Source: CBDCWO01 sp965223405
GTDB taxonomy: Bacteria > Bacteroidota > Bacteroidia > Chitinophagales > Saprospiraceae
Assembly (NCBI GenBank): GCA_965223405.1
Contig: CBDCWO010000006.1
Span: 7,103,584 to 7,167,583, forward strand
Reading direction: 5' to 3'
DNA: 64,000 bases
Under the pieces are notes generated by a model. That model was not told the origin of the DNA. It searched no databases and saw nothing but the letters and a program-made list of their open reading frames with translations. The number at the start of each line of letters is the position of its first letter. The stretch's first letter is position 1. Made by a program: the position numbers and the translations under genes. This document shows, piece after piece, positions 36,608 to 45,820 of the stretch.

Positions 36608-37981
36608 ATGACATTAATAAAATCAATATCCGGAGTTCGTGGTACTATCGGGGGAGAAGTAGGAAAGAATTTCACACCAATCGACATTGTTGAATGTGCC
36701 TCTGCTTACGGTCATTGGATTTCAAAGCACCGCACCGGAAAAAAAATTGTGATAGGACGCGATGCTAGGATTTCGGGAGAAATTGTTGACCGCTTAGTAA
36801 GTTCTACCTTAATTATGCAGGGATTTCAAATAATTGAATTAGGGCATTCGACTACGCCTACTGTAGAAATGATGGTAGAGAAGGAGAATGCTGATGGTGG
36901 TATCATTATCACGGCCAGTCACAATCCCGGTCATTGGAACGCACTGAAATTTCTGAATTATAAAGGGGAATTCATATCTGCTGCTGATGGACAAGATATT
37001 CTGGATATTATAGCATCCAAAAGTAGTAAGTTCAGTGGTGTTCACGATTTAGGAAACCTAACAACAGAACATGAACACATTCAGTACCATATACAACAGA
37101 TATTGGATCTGGATATGATCGATGTAGACTTAATAAAATCTGCCAAATTTCAAATCGTTGTGGACCCTGTAAATTCTACTGGCGCTATTGCAATCCCTTT
37201 ACTTTTGGAGAAATTAGGTTGTACTTGCCACTTAATTAATGGTGAAGTAAGTGGTCGCTTTGCGCACAACCCTGAACCTTTACCCATCCATTTGGAAGAA
37301 TTATCGCGGTCAGTTCGCAGAGAGCAAGCAGACCTTGGAATATCTGTCGATCCAGATGTGGACCGCTTAGCTCTGGTATGTGAAGATGGATCATTTATGG
37401 GTGAGGAATACACTCTCGTAGCCGCTGCCGACTTCGTATTATCTAATGATCCGGGTCCCACAGTATCTAATGTGTCCAGTTCCATGGCATTGAGAGATCT
37501 TACTCAATCCTATGGCCAGGACTACCACTCCTCAGCAGTTGGAGAAGTAAATGTGGTACAAAAAATGAAGGAAGTAGGTGCAGTCATTGGTGGTGAAGGT
37601 AATGGAGGTGTCATTTATCCGAAATTGCATTACGGCAGAGATGCACTGGTTGGAATCGTAATGATACTCAATCTGTTAGCAGAAAGAAAAGTCTCCTTAT
37701 CTCAATTAAGATCTGGATATTCCCATTACCACATGGTCAAAGATAAAATCATATTGTCGGAGGAGACAGACATTAATAATTCCATGGCTTCGGTACAGAC
37801 AAAATTTTCTACACATAAGATCGACAGATCCGACGGTTTAAAAGTGCTTTGGGATGACAAATGGGTTCAGATCAGACCTTCCAATACTGAACCCATTATG
37901 AGGATCTATGCCGAGGCCAAGGAGATCACTATTGCCAGAGATCTGGTTGCACAAATAAAAAGTTGTCTTACCGATGTCTAA
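36608..37981 (+). CDS. glmM: Phosphoglucosamine mutase / phosphohexomutase
   Basis: 457 residues, normal for the alpha-D-phosphohexomutase family. ISGVRGTIGG opens domain 1. The phospho-acceptor serine is in ITASHNPGHWNALKF (Ser104). Mg2+ is bound by ISVDPDVDRLAL (Asp248, Asp250, Asp252). The sugar loop GGEGNGGVIYP is present near 334-344, and the phosphate-binding RPSNTEPIMRIYAEA near the C-terminus. GlmM makes glucosamine-1-phosphate for peptidoglycan and LPS. A phosphomannomutase is the alternative; the symbol is a best guess. Its last 8 bases overlap the next gene, so translation is coupled to the cysteine desulfurase. Confidence 0.85.
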   Translation: MTLIKSISGVRGTIGGEVGKNFTPIDIVECASAYGHWISKHRTGKKIVIGRDARISGEIVDRLVSSTLIMQGFQIIELGHSTTPTVEMMVEKENADGGIIITASHNPGHWNALKFLNYKGEFISAADGQDILDIIASKSSKFSGVHDLGNLTTEHEHIQYHIQQILDLDMIDVDLIKSAKFQIVVDPVNSTGAIAIPLLLEKLGCTCHLINGEVSGRFAHNPEPLPIHLEELSRSVRREQADLGISVDPDVDRLALVCEDGSFMGEEYTLVAAADFVLSNDPGPTVSNVSSSMALRDLTQSYGQDYHSSAVGEVNVVQKMKEVGAVIGGEGNGGVIYPKLHYGRDALVGIVMILNLLAERKVSLSQLRSGYSHYHMVKDKIILSEETDINNSMASVQTKFSTHKIDRSDGLKVLWDDKWVQIRPSNTEPIMRIYAEAKEITIARDLVAQIKSCLTDV

Positions 37982-39104
37982 TCGAATCTATTTAGATAAC
38001 GCAGCAACAACTCCAATCCTGGAAGAAGTAAGAGCCGAAATGGCCTATTGGTTGGAACATGGATTCGGGAATCCCTCTTCTATCTATGCCGAAGGAAGGG
38101 CAGCGAAGACCGCAATCGAACAGTCAAGAAAAATGGTGGCAAAAGCAATTAATGCTTCAATCGGTTCGATTTTCTTTACGTCCGGAGGCACTGAATCCAG
38201 TAATATGGCAATTAAAGGAGCCGTCCAAGATTTGGAGATTAAGAATATTATAAGTACGAAAATTGAGCACCATTGTGTACTACATTGTATCCGCAATTTA
38301 GAACAAAGAGGTGCGATTACGGTAAAATGGCTTGGAGTAGATCAAGATGGCAGTATCAGTCTGGAGGAACTGGAGAACCATTTAGCTAGCGCAAAGGATA
38401 AGACGTTGGTTTCAATTATGCATGCTAACAACGAAATCGGCACCAAATTTAACCTTAAAATGATAGGTAAAATCTGTTCCGAATATAATGCGCTGTTTCA
38501 TTCTGACACGGTACAAACCATTGGACATTTTCCCATCGATGTACAAACCACTAACATTCACTTCCTAACCGGTTCGGCACATAAATTTCATGGGCCCAAA
38601 GGTGTTGGGTTCATATATATAGACCCGGAAGTAACACTTAATCCATTTATTGATGGTGGTTCTCAAGAGCGCAATATGCGAGGTGGCACAGAAAATGTCA
38701 GTGGTATTGTCGGTTTGGCCAAGGCATTAGAGCTTGCCATTGATGAAATGGATGAGAGAAGGGAAAAAATTCTGAACCTAAAAACCTATTTGAAAGATTC
38801 GCTGGTGGGAATAATTCCTGAGATTAAGTTTTTAGGAAAAAGTGATCCCGATTGCCTGTATACGGTATTAAGTGTCTCATTTCCTCCCCACCCTAGCAAT
38901 GAGATGTTGTTATTTAAACTGGATATTGCCGGCATCAGTGCTTCAGGGGGCAGTGCCTGTTCATCTGGTGCTGAAAGCCAATCCCATGTCTTGGCAGCAA
39001 TCCAGGCTGAATCGGATCGCAAAGTGATTCGGTTTTCATTTTCACACTTAAATACAAAAATTGAGCTTGACAGGGTAATTCAATTGATTAAGGAGATATA
39101 TTGA
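37974..39104 (+). CDS. Cysteine desulfurase (NifS/IscS family)
   Basis: 376 residues. PLP-dependent desulfurase that moves sulfur from cysteine to a catalytic Cys for Fe-S cluster or tRNA thiolation. IYLDNAATTPILEEV (5-19) opens the family; the PLP-lysine is Lys204 in TGSAHKFHGPKGVGF; IEHHCVLHCI and HANNEIGT are conserved; the active-site Cys is in SGGSACSSGAES (Cys329). Its start codon overlaps the mutase gene by 8 bases. IscS/NifS-like is certain; SufS-type is less likely because of the GGSACSSG loop. The gene ends in a 183-base gap before a convergent aquaporin. Confidence 0.93.
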   Translation: MSNRIYLDNAATTPILEEVRAEMAYWLEHGFGNPSSIYAEGRAAKTAIEQSRKMVAKAINASIGSIFFTSGGTESSNMAIKGAVQDLEIKNIISTKIEHHCVLHCIRNLEQRGAITVKWLGVDQDGSISLEELENHLASAKDKTLVSIMHANNEIGTKFNLKMIGKICSEYNALFHSDTVQTIGHFPIDVQTTNIHFLTGSAHKFHGPKGVGFIYIDPEVTLNPFIDGGSQERNMRGGTENVSGIVGLAKALELAIDEMDERREKILNLKTYLKDSLVGIIPEIKFLGKSDPDCLYTVLSVSFPPHPSNEMLLFKLDIAGISASGGSACSSGAESQSHVLAAIQAESDRKVIRFSFSHLNTKIELDRVIQLIKEIY

Positions 39105-39287
39105 AATGTATGATCAAGCTGAAAAATTGGTGGTATGAATTAGATTTAGAACTCTATCAATGGTTTTCTAAATGACTGGCAATTAGAACCCGCCTTGTAT
39201 GGAATGGAGAGTGGTTACAAAAACAATTTAGTTGTACAAATTTGTGTTTGAAAATATTTTACCGCTGAATTCATTCCACTGATTCAA

Positions 39288-39938
39288 TCAACCGTTAATA
39301 TCATTTACATATTTATAAAGAGGAACGGCCACCAATGGTGCCAACAAATTACCAATTAGGAAGATCCATATATCTACCAGTGCATTCATACCGGCAGTGC
39401 CCATTCCAATAGCAAAAGCTGGATTAAAGGCACCTCCGCTAATACTTCCGAATGCATAGTGGCAAGCAATCCAGGTAAATCCGATAATTAAACCAGATAA
39501 TTCACTGATATGATGGTTCTTGGCAGAAGTAACATTCAAAAAGACATAAATTATTGCAAAGGTTCCCAAGAACTCAGCAATTAAAGCAGGTAGAGTGGTT
39601 ATACTCTTTTGCACAGGTTCTTCAGCTCCTAGTGCTCCCAATAATGGAGATGCAATAAGTGCAGCTAATACCGCACCGACAACTTGCGCTGCTGTATATG
39701 GTAGTATTTCGGAAATTTCAAGATTTCCTCTTAGAAATTCGCTGATAGTTACGGCCGGATTGTAGTGACCTCCTGAAATATGTATTCCCGCATAAATCCA
39801 AACGACTAACATGATTCCAACGGCTAATGGGGTCAGGTTCCCCAAGCCTGAAATACTTGTCATGACCAAACTCAAGACTATAAAAAATGTCCCTATAAAC
39901 TCTACAAAATACTTGCTCATATTTTCCGGTATTTCCAA
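39288..39938 (-). CDS. Aquaporin / MIP family channel
   Basis: 216 residues with six membrane helices and two half-helices. The NPA motifs are GGHYNPAVTISEF (Asn60-Ala62) and GGAFNPAFAIG (Asn172-Ala174). The narrow-filter region (ISGGHYN, LIIGFTWIACHYAFGSISGGAF) is more aquaporin-Z-like than GlpF-like, but I cannot rule out glycerol transport. No partner genes adjoin it. It is convergent with the desulfurase gene and divergent from the TPR gene. Confidence 0.9.
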   Translation of the reverse strand: MEIPENMSKYFVEFIGTFFIVLSLVMTSISGLGNLTPLAVGIMLVVWIYAGIHISGGHYNPAVTISEFLRGNLEISEILPYTAAQVVGAVLAALIASPLLGALGAEEPVQKSITTLPALIAEFLGTFAIIYVFLNVTSAKNHHISELSGLIIGFTWIACHYAFGSISGGAFNPAFAIGMGTAGMNALVDIWIFLIGNLLAPLVAVPLYKYVNDING

Positions 39939-40060
39939 TATCTAACTTAAATCCTTAAATATAACCATTCGTTAAAGGAAAAGAGGAGCTAATCTATATT
40001 CTCCGATATTTAATCAAGCTCCAATGGCTAACATTTATGTTAACTCATTAGTCCACACTG

Positions 40061-40090
40061 TTGGAAAATAGAAAAAGTAATGTAATTTTG
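40061..40090 (+). promoter_or_regulatory. Bacteroidota-type promoter for the TPR lipoprotein gene
   Basis: TTGG at 40061 and TAATTTTG at 40083-40090, 19 bases apart measured from the TTG, match the TTTG / TAnnTTTG consensus. The ATG is at 40111. Confidence 0.45.
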
Positions 40091-40110
40091 AATTTTAAAT
40101 AACAACTCAT

Positions 40111-40998
40111 ATGCGCATCTTTGGTATCTTGTTCTTAGGAATAATTCTTACCATTTCATGTAAGAACACCGCTTCTGATTCTACCTCGGATGAAATTAAA
40201 AAGTATCAAAAAGAGTATGAATCGAACAAAAATTCAATAACCGGTTCAAAATTGATAAATTCTATCATTCAGTTTGTGCAAAATCATCCTGAAAATCTGG
40301 AGACCAATTTATCTCTTTTTGAAAAAGCATTGGAAGTAAGTAAAGAGCAGAACAATCTGGTTCAGGCCACTGGTTTCTTAAATACCTTGATCAAAGAGGA
40401 TCCTAAGCATTCCGAAACGAAAGAGAGAATTAAAGAATTGACTAGGATGTTGATTCAATTAAAGAATATTCCCGCTGGTGAATCCATATTTCTTGCTTTT
40501 CGCGAAAAGTATCCAGATGAATCTGTTGACCAGCTACAAGTGAACACCAGTGATCAGAATATATTTGATCGCATTACCCGCCTGAGCGGGGAAATGTTTG
40601 ATGATTCAACACATGCCTATCGCGAAGATATCGCTACCCAGTTTGTAGATGCCTGTGAGGCTTTTGTATTAGTTAATCCCGACCATCAAGAAGCTACTAA
40701 CTATTTGCATAAAGCAGGCGAAACGGCTAGATCAATAAAATCCTATCGCAAAGCCCTTTCGATATATGATTGGATTGTTCAAAAGTATCCCAAGGATGAT
40801 CGTGCTGGTCAGGCTTTATTTTTACAGGCCTTTACCTATGATAACGATCTTAAAAACTATGACCAAGCAGAAGAATTGTACAAGACATTTCTAGCGAAAT
40901 ATCCTGAAGATGAATTTGCCGATGATGCTCAGTTTTTGTTGAAAAACTTGGGTAAATCAGATGAAGAGATACTAAGAGAGTTAACAGGTCAGCAATGA
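40111..40998 (+). CDS. TPR-containing lipoprotein
   Basis: 295 residues. The lipobox TISC places the lipidated Cys at 17. A helical body with TPR-like units follows; the last two are the clearest: ATNYLHKAGETARSIKSYRKALSIYDWIVQKYPKDDRAG (about 197-235) and AQALFLQAFTYDNDLKNYDQAEELYKTFLAKYPEDEFADDAQFLLKNL (key residues A..A..Y.....D...A...Y..F...YP.D..A..A). It resembles the tail of BamD-like or YbgF-like periplasmic proteins. An envelope assembly role is an analogy, not shown. It is convergent with the Spo0M-like gene. Confidence 0.78.
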   Translation: MRIFGILFLGIILTISCKNTASDSTSDEIKKYQKEYESNKNSITGSKLINSIIQFVQNHPENLETNLSLFEKALEVSKEQNNLVQATGFLNTLIKEDPKHSETKERIKELTRMLIQLKNIPAGESIFLAFREKYPDESVDQLQVNTSDQNIFDRITRLSGEMFDDSTHAYREDIATQFVDACEAFVLVNPDHQEATNYLHKAGETARSIKSYRKALSIYDWIVQKYPKDDRAGQALFLQAFTYDNDLKNYDQAEELYKTFLAKYPEDEFADDAQFLLKNLGKSDEEILRELTGQQ

Positions 40999-41019
40999 TA
41001 CTACCTTAATTTTCAAGAC

Positions 41020-41484
41020 TTACTTAATGATGATTTCTTTTTGAGCAAATGGATGAAGGGCAGTCCCACTCACTTTGGCTTCAGCCTCAACTCGATATCT
41101 TGACTTCACATTTTTTATCAACTTAGCAATTTTCACGGGAGCTTTGAGGAGGAAATACCGATCTTCCAAATCATCAATTTGCGACTTTGCCTTTGCAAAT
41201 GGGAGTTCAAATTCAATCTCGACAATTTCATCTTTAGGAATTTCAAGATTGGTTTCCATTTCTATGCTTCCAAGTACATACTCATCAATGAGTTTATTTT
41301 TCCTTCTACCCCGGGAATACCTTTCTTTAAGAAGTACTTTGACAGATTTTACTTCTTGAGGTGTCATAGAAGAAAACTTCAATTTCCCCTTAATGGAATC
41401 TTCTTTAGAAGAAATTTCGTGAGGTATTTCGATTTCCAACTTAACCCCCTCAATCCCTAATAATCGTTTTACTTTTCCAAACAT
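41020..41484 (-). CDS. Spo0M-like arrestin-fold protein
   Basis: 154 residues, no signal peptide. MFGKVKRLLGIEGVKLEIEIP and SIKGKLKFSSMTPQEVKSVKVLLKERY followed by IEIEFELPFA are the beta strands of the Spo0M/arrestin-like family. The name comes from a Bacillus sporulation-control protein; there is no sporulation here, so a general scaffold or stress role is more likely. It is convergent with the TPR gene (21-base gap) and followed upstream, on the same strand, by a gene cluster for an Fe-S oxidoreductase. Confidence 0.72.
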   Translation of the reverse strand: MFGKVKRLLGIEGVKLEIEIPHEISSKEDSIKGKLKFSSMTPQEVKSVKVLLKERYSRGRRKNKLIDEYVLGSIEMETNLEIPKDEIVEIEFELPFAKAKSQIDDLEDRYFLLKAPVKIAKLIKNVKSRYRVEAEAKVSGTALHPFAQKEIIIK

Positions 41485-41581
41485 TCTTGTCTAACTTTTT
41501 ACAATCAATGCAGAAAATACTGAATTTGTTTCGTAATTAAAGAATAATTGGACGAAAGGAGTCTAAAGGACAACCAACAAA

Positions 41582-42106
41582 TCAAACAAAGCGACGATGC
41601 CAGCTTTGTCCTATTGGTTTGACCCATTCAGATACAAATTTGGCTTTTGTGTCTACCAGGTTGTCAAAGATCAGCGTTTCATCATTGATTTTACCTTGAT
41701 CGTATAATACCTTAAATGTATCTCTGTTAACGACGTATAATTGCTGGTCTTGAAATATTGCGAAATTCCACCGGTCAAACAAATCGATATTGTATTTTGC
41801 TTCAAGTTTCTTTATGAAATGGACCGATTTATCAATTGAACATCCACTGGCCATATGATGTGTTTCATCGACCATCAATATCAAAAATACTCCATGAACA
41901 AACGCTCCGGTAGATTTTAGATATTGGCTATGGCTTGTCCAATCTACAATGAAACTCCCAACTTCTTTATGGATTTCGTCACTTATAGATTTTGGCAAAA
42001 TTTTGTTGGCCTGATAAATCCAAACCTTGGAATAAGGGTGCATTTTTCCAATGTCTGTATTGGAAATCACCGGCGAAAACAGATCTTGAAACACTTCCTG
42101 AATCAT
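41582..42106 (-). CDS. Conserved Bacteroidota protein of unknown function (misnamed 'ABC transporter ATPase' family)
   Basis: 174 residues. The sequence (VWIYQANKILPKSISDEIHKEVGSFIVDWTSHSQ; LILMVDETHHMASGCSIDKSVHFIKKLE; KAKFVSEWVKPIGQSWHRRF) matches a phylum-wide conserved small protein that databases sometimes name ABC transporter ATPase. No Walker motif or membrane helix is visible, so that name is not supported here. The GCSIDKS core is the most conserved part. Its start overlaps the stop of the Fe-S protein at 42103 by 4 bases, so it is translationally coupled to it. Confidence 0.7.
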   Translation of the reverse strand: MIQEVFQDLFSPVISNTDIGKMHPYSKVWIYQANKILPKSISDEIHKEVGSFIVDWTSHSQYLKSTGAFVHGVFLILMVDETHHMASGCSIDKSVHFIKKLEAKYNIDLFDRWNFAIFQDQQLYVVNRDTFKVLYDQGKINDETLIFDNLVDTKAKFVSEWVKPIGQSWHRRFV

Positions 42107-42891
42107 AATTGATTATTTTGCACAATTAGTTCTGCGAGGTCAAATACCATAACATCCTCCTGTTTGTCTTTTGATTTTAATCCATCAGTCATCATGGTCA
42201 GACAATAGGGGCAATTTACAGCTACGAGTTTTGCTTGAGTATTTAAAGCTTCTTCGACTCGCTCTACATTAACTCTTTTGTTTCCCGGCTCATCTTCTTT
42301 AAACATTTGTGCCCCGCCAGCTCCACAGCACAATCCATGATCATTACATCTGTTCATTTCATGCAAATCCAACTTGAGCGCATTTATTATTTCTCGAGGA
42401 ATTTGATACACCCCGTTAACTCTACCTAAATAGCAGGAATCATGATAGGTGACCTTTTGCCCAGCAAAATTTGGATTATCTATTATTTTAAGTTTGCCTT
42501 TGCGAATGAGTTCCTCAAGAAATTGGGTGGAATGAACAACCTCATAATGTCCATCAAAGTCGGGATATTCATTTTTTAAAGTATTGAAACAGTGGGGACA
42601 CGTAGTTACAATTTTTTGGATCTTATGCGCATTTAATGTTTCAATATTTTGGAGCGCTAGCATTTGAAAAACAAATTCATTTCCTGCTCTCCTCGCCGGA
42701 TCACCAGTACACATTTCCTGATTTCCCAAAATACAAAATTCAACCCCAGCCGATTGCAGTATTTTGGAAAAGGCAATGCTTACCCTCTTGGCACGCGGAT
42801 CATAACTTCCAGCACATCCAACCCAAAAGAGAATTTCAGGATTTTTGTTTTCCGCTATAAAATCATCGATAGTTTTAACCAGGAATTCCAT
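42103..42891 (-). CDS. CCG-domain Fe-S protein (HdrB/GlpC/LutA-like)
   Basis: 262 residues. Two cysteine-rich CCG-type motifs are visible: the first half has CAGSYD and CPHCFNTLKNEYP, with YHDSCYLGR near 148-156; the second has CCGAGGAQMFKE near 188-199 and CPYCLTMMTDG. These bind an Fe-S cofactor in Hdr/Glp/Lut-type oxidoreductases. It forms the catalytic partner of the 452-residue membrane Fe-S protein at 43890, but a DUF1028 gene sits between them. Downstream, a 4-base overlap couples it to the 174-residue protein. The electron donor and acceptor are unknown. Confidence 0.85.
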   Translation of the reverse strand: MEFLVKTIDDFIAENKNPEILFWVGCAGSYDPRAKRVSIAFSKILQSAGVEFCILGNQEMCTGDPARRAGNEFVFQMLALQNIETLNAHKIQKIVTTCPHCFNTLKNEYPDFDGHYEVVHSTQFLEELIRKGKLKIIDNPNFAGQKVTYHDSCYLGRVNGVYQIPREIINALKLDLHEMNRCNDHGLCCGAGGAQMFKEDEPGNKRVNVERVEEALNTQAKLVAVNCPYCLTMMTDGLKSKDKQEDVMVFDLAELIVQNNQL

Positions 42892-42892
42892 G

Positions 42893-43885
42893 TTACTGAA
42901 TCATTATTTTTTCTCCAAATAGAATTATACCTTCCTTGGATTTAATATTTAAAATATAAATGCCATTACTGATATTATTGTCTAGATAGATAGTTCTTTG
43001 AAGAGGTCCTTTGGAAATTATCTTTCCCAAGTAATCTGAAAGTTCGTAGGTTTTTTCATGGTATGACAGCTTTGCCAGTTCGATTTGAATTGTATTTTGT
43101 ACCGGGTTAGGATAGAGTTTAATCTGATCATCCCTGATAAGCTTCACGTTAGAGGTTGTCTTTAACCATTGATCATAAAGATTCAACAAAGAATCTATAG
43201 GATCAATAAACTCAGGAACTGATGGAACATATAGATCAAGAAAATATTTATCCTCCTCATCGGTGGGCCTGGCAACCCTCAAGAATGCACTCAATGAAGA
43301 GACATTATTGGGTTCACAACGAGCATCGGCTCCTATTTCCTTAGCTTCTCTCAATGCACCCAACAATTTATCCGCCAGGGTACCTGATGCATTTAAGAAA
43401 CCATTTTCCATTTTTGTCAAAATATCTTTGTTTTTTAGAATATTGCCGGCAATCGCATAATTTGGCCCAACAATGTCCCCTTTTTCAGGTAATACATCAT
43501 CTCCGGTAACCGCATATACCTCCAACTCTCCATCACGCATTGCCACCCCGGAATACTGTCTAAAAGAGTGAAAGCCTTCTATATCATGTTGAGTTAACCA
43601 AATAATGGTTGATTCCAATGATCGGTGGCCCTCTTTGACCTGGTTATAGAAGTTCTCTTGATTTTCTTTGTGATAAAATGCTTGGGTGTGAAGCGCAGCG
43701 ACTCCTGGAATCAGGCGACTTATAATAATTGCACCACCCTGAGGATCACTATCATCGACACATGAAGCACCGGCACTACCCACTTCACCGGTTATCGTAT
43801 CAATTGCCACGATTGAAAAAGTATGTTGTGCGATAGTTGACAAAGCAAAACATAACAATGTAAAAGTTAAGAGATTTTTAATCAT
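42893..43885 (-). CDS. DUF1028 protein with T9SS C-terminal sorting domain
   Basis: 330 residues. A signal peptide (1-19, ending STIAQ) is followed by an N-terminal-nucleophile-type DUF1028 domain (FSIVAIDTITGEVGSAGASC; YAIAGNILKNKDIL; LDKLLGALREAKEIGADAR-like core) to about residue 230. The C-terminus has LYPNPVQNTIQIEL, a YELSDYLGKII segment, and GIYILNIKSKEG, a type A T9SS sorting domain. It is therefore probably exported to the cell surface. DUF1028 is an Ntn-hydrolase-like family of uncertain substrate. It is sandwiched between the two Fe-S oxidoreductase genes with 1- and 4-base gaps. Confidence 0.85.
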   Translation of the reverse strand: MIKNLLTFTLLCFALSTIAQHTFSIVAIDTITGEVGSAGASCVDDSDPQGGAIIISRLIPGVAALHTQAFYHKENQENFYNQVKEGHRSLESTIIWLTQHDIEGFHSFRQYSGVAMRDGELEVYAVTGDDVLPEKGDIVGPNYAIAGNILKNKDILTKMENGFLNASGTLADKLLGALREAKEIGADARCEPNNVSSLSAFLRVARPTDEEDKYFLDLYVPSVPEFIDPIDSLLNLYDQWLKTTSNVKLIRDDQIKLYPNPVQNTIQIELAKLSYHEKTYELSDYLGKIISKGPLQRTIYLDNNISNGIYILNIKSKEGIILFGEKIMIQ

Positions 43886-43889
43886 ACTA

Positions 43890-45248
43890 CTAATTTTTTA
43901 TCCAAGCATCACGCTCTTCATTTACCTGCCAGACCGCGCCTGAATTTTCCAAACTATTAAACATTGGAATCCAATCCGAAGGTCCACTGGACTCAGTCAG
44001 GATCTTATAACGTCTGAGCTTTAGAATAGGTTCTAAAGGATCAATTAAAACCGGACACTCCTCAACGCAGGCATTGCAAGTTGTACAAGCCCAGATTTCT
44101 GTTTCAGAAATCCTATCAAATAAACTTTCTCCATCATCATAATGCTGCTTATCCGGAATTGAAACCTTTCCTTTCGAATCCTGTGGTATGAAATCTTTGG
44201 ACTTTGATTGAATCCTCCGGTAAACTTCATCCGTGCGATCCCGAATATCCATGATTATTTTGCGCGGTGATAGTTCCTTTCCGGTTAAATTGGCAGGACA
44301 TACCGCCGTGCAACGACCACATTCGGTACAGGTATACGCATCCAACAAATTTTTCCAAGAAAAATCAAAAATATCCTTAGCACCAAATTCCGGAATCTCC
44401 TCTTCAACCGATGAAGTCCCCGAATCATCACCAATTCCTAACATATCTTTTATTTCACTAGTGATAGCAGGCATATTTTCCATTTTGCCTCTCGGTCCAA
44501 TTTTTGCAAAATAGGTATTGGGAAAAGCAAATAAAATGTGCAAATGCTTTGAAATAGGTAAATACAACAAAAAAGCATAAACAACCAATATATGCAACCA
44601 CCATCCCACCCTTTCCATCACTACCAATGTATTGGTACTCCAGTTGCTAAACATATCCTGGATAAAAAAGCTGCTCATTAAAAACTCCCCGGTTTCAGGA
44701 TAATGTCCCGGATCCATACCCTGCAACACAAGATCCGATCCATTCATCATAAAAATGCCGATGATCAGCAGAATTTCCCCAAAAAGGATTAGGTTAGCAT
44801 CTAAGGCCGGCCATCCTTTCATTTCAGGTTTGGTAAATCGTTTTACTTTTAAGACATTTCTTCTTACCAGAAAAACTATGGTCGCGACAAATGCTAAAAC
44901 GGATAATATTTCAATTACACTGATTACCAAAGTATAGAAAGAACCCAGCTTATTTGCAAAAAAGCGATGCCTTCCAGTCACACCATCAATCAGAATTTCT
45001 ATCAATTCAATTTGAGTCAGCAAAAAAGCGATATATATAAACAAATGAAATAAAGCAGGTAACAATCTCTTAAACATTTTCTTTTGACCAAATGCCACCA
45101 GAAACACACGTCTCCACCTTTGACCAGAATGGCCGCTTATTTTTTCTTGCAGGCCGAGGTTTATTTTATTAAAAATTGCTTTGTAAAGACGAACAGCCCA
45201 TACAAACACTGCAATCGTAACCAGAATAAAAATGATGGATTGGATCAT
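43890..45248 (-). CDS. Membrane-anchored Fe-S oxidoreductase subunit
   Basis: 452 residues. The first 240 carry about five transmembrane helices (3-19, 63-88, 104-127, 155-168, 215-232), like a NarI/HdrE-type heme-b domain. Then come two 4Fe-4S ferredoxin motifs: CTECGRCTAVCP (Cys307, 310, 313, 317) and CTTCNACVEECP (Cys388, 391, 394, 398). Electrons would pass from the membrane quinone pool to the CCG partner at 42103. It is the first gene of a minus-strand set that continues through the DUF1028 gene. Reaction partners are not evident. Confidence 0.85.
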   Translation of the reverse strand: MIQSIIFILVTIAVFVWAVRLYKAIFNKINLGLQEKISGHSGQRWRRVFLVAFGQKKMFKRLLPALFHLFIYIAFLLTQIELIEILIDGVTGRHRFFANKLGSFYTLVISVIEILSVLAFVATIVFLVRRNVLKVKRFTKPEMKGWPALDANLILFGEILLIIGIFMMNGSDLVLQGMDPGHYPETGEFLMSSFFIQDMFSNWSTNTLVVMERVGWWLHILVVYAFLLYLPISKHLHILFAFPNTYFAKIGPRGKMENMPAITSEIKDMLGIGDDSGTSSVEEEIPEFGAKDIFDFSWKNLLDAYTCTECGRCTAVCPANLTGKELSPRKIIMDIRDRTDEVYRRIQSKSKDFIPQDSKGKVSIPDKQHYDDGESLFDRISETEIWACTTCNACVEECPVLIDPLEPILKLRRYKILTESSGPSDWIPMFNSLENSGAVWQVNEERDAWIKN

Positions 45249-45325
45249 AATTTATATATCAAAGCAAAAAATGATAACTTGGATCATCATTTTCTTGTAA
45301 ATGTAATTACTATAAAAATCAGAAC

Positions 45326-45820
45326 ATGAAAATATTGAATGAATCTCAAATTAAGCAAAAAATTAAAAGATTAGCTTTTGAAATTTTAGAAAATAATTTT
45401 AATGAGGATGAGATTTTCCTGGCCGGTATAAACAAGAATGGATTGCACTTTGCAAAACTTATAAAAGATGAACTAAATTCTATTGCAGATATCAAACTAT
45501 ATGTTCACCAGTTGAAGTTGAATCCCGCTCAACCTTTAGAAGATCCCATTAATCTCTCGATCGACACAAAACTATTGGAAAACAAAGTAATAATCATAGT
45601 TGATGATGTAGCTAACACCGGCAGAACTATTTTTTATGCTATAAAACCCTTGTTGGAAATCCTTCCCAAAAGAGTGGAAATCGCCGTATTAGTGGATAGG
45701 AAACATAAATCTTTTCCGATTTTAGTCGATTATGTGGGATTGTCATTGGCTACTACTCTAAAAGAGGATATAGATGTTAAAATCCGTAATGTAAACCAAA
45801 TGGAAGTTTACTTGAATTGA
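45326..45820 (+). CDS. Phosphoribosyltransferase, PyrR-like
   Basis: 164 residues. The PRPP-binding motif IIIVDDVANTGRTIFYAI has the paired acidic residues Asp93-Asp94. The N-terminal region (EDEIFLAGINKNGLHFAKLIKDEL) has the usual hood-like beginning. The overall length fits PyrR-type or uracil-type phosphoribosyltransferases. PyrR also attenuates pyr mRNA in some bacteria, but no pyr genes are in the window. It is divergent from the Fe-S gene with a 77-base shared gap. Confidence 0.8.
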   Translation: MKILNESQIKQKIKRLAFEILENNFNEDEIFLAGINKNGLHFAKLIKDELNSIADIKLYVHQLKLNPAQPLEDPINLSIDTKLLENKVIIIVDDVANTGRTIFYAIKPLLEILPKRVEIAVLVDRKHKSFPILVDYVGLSLATTLKEDIDVKIRNVNQMEVYLN

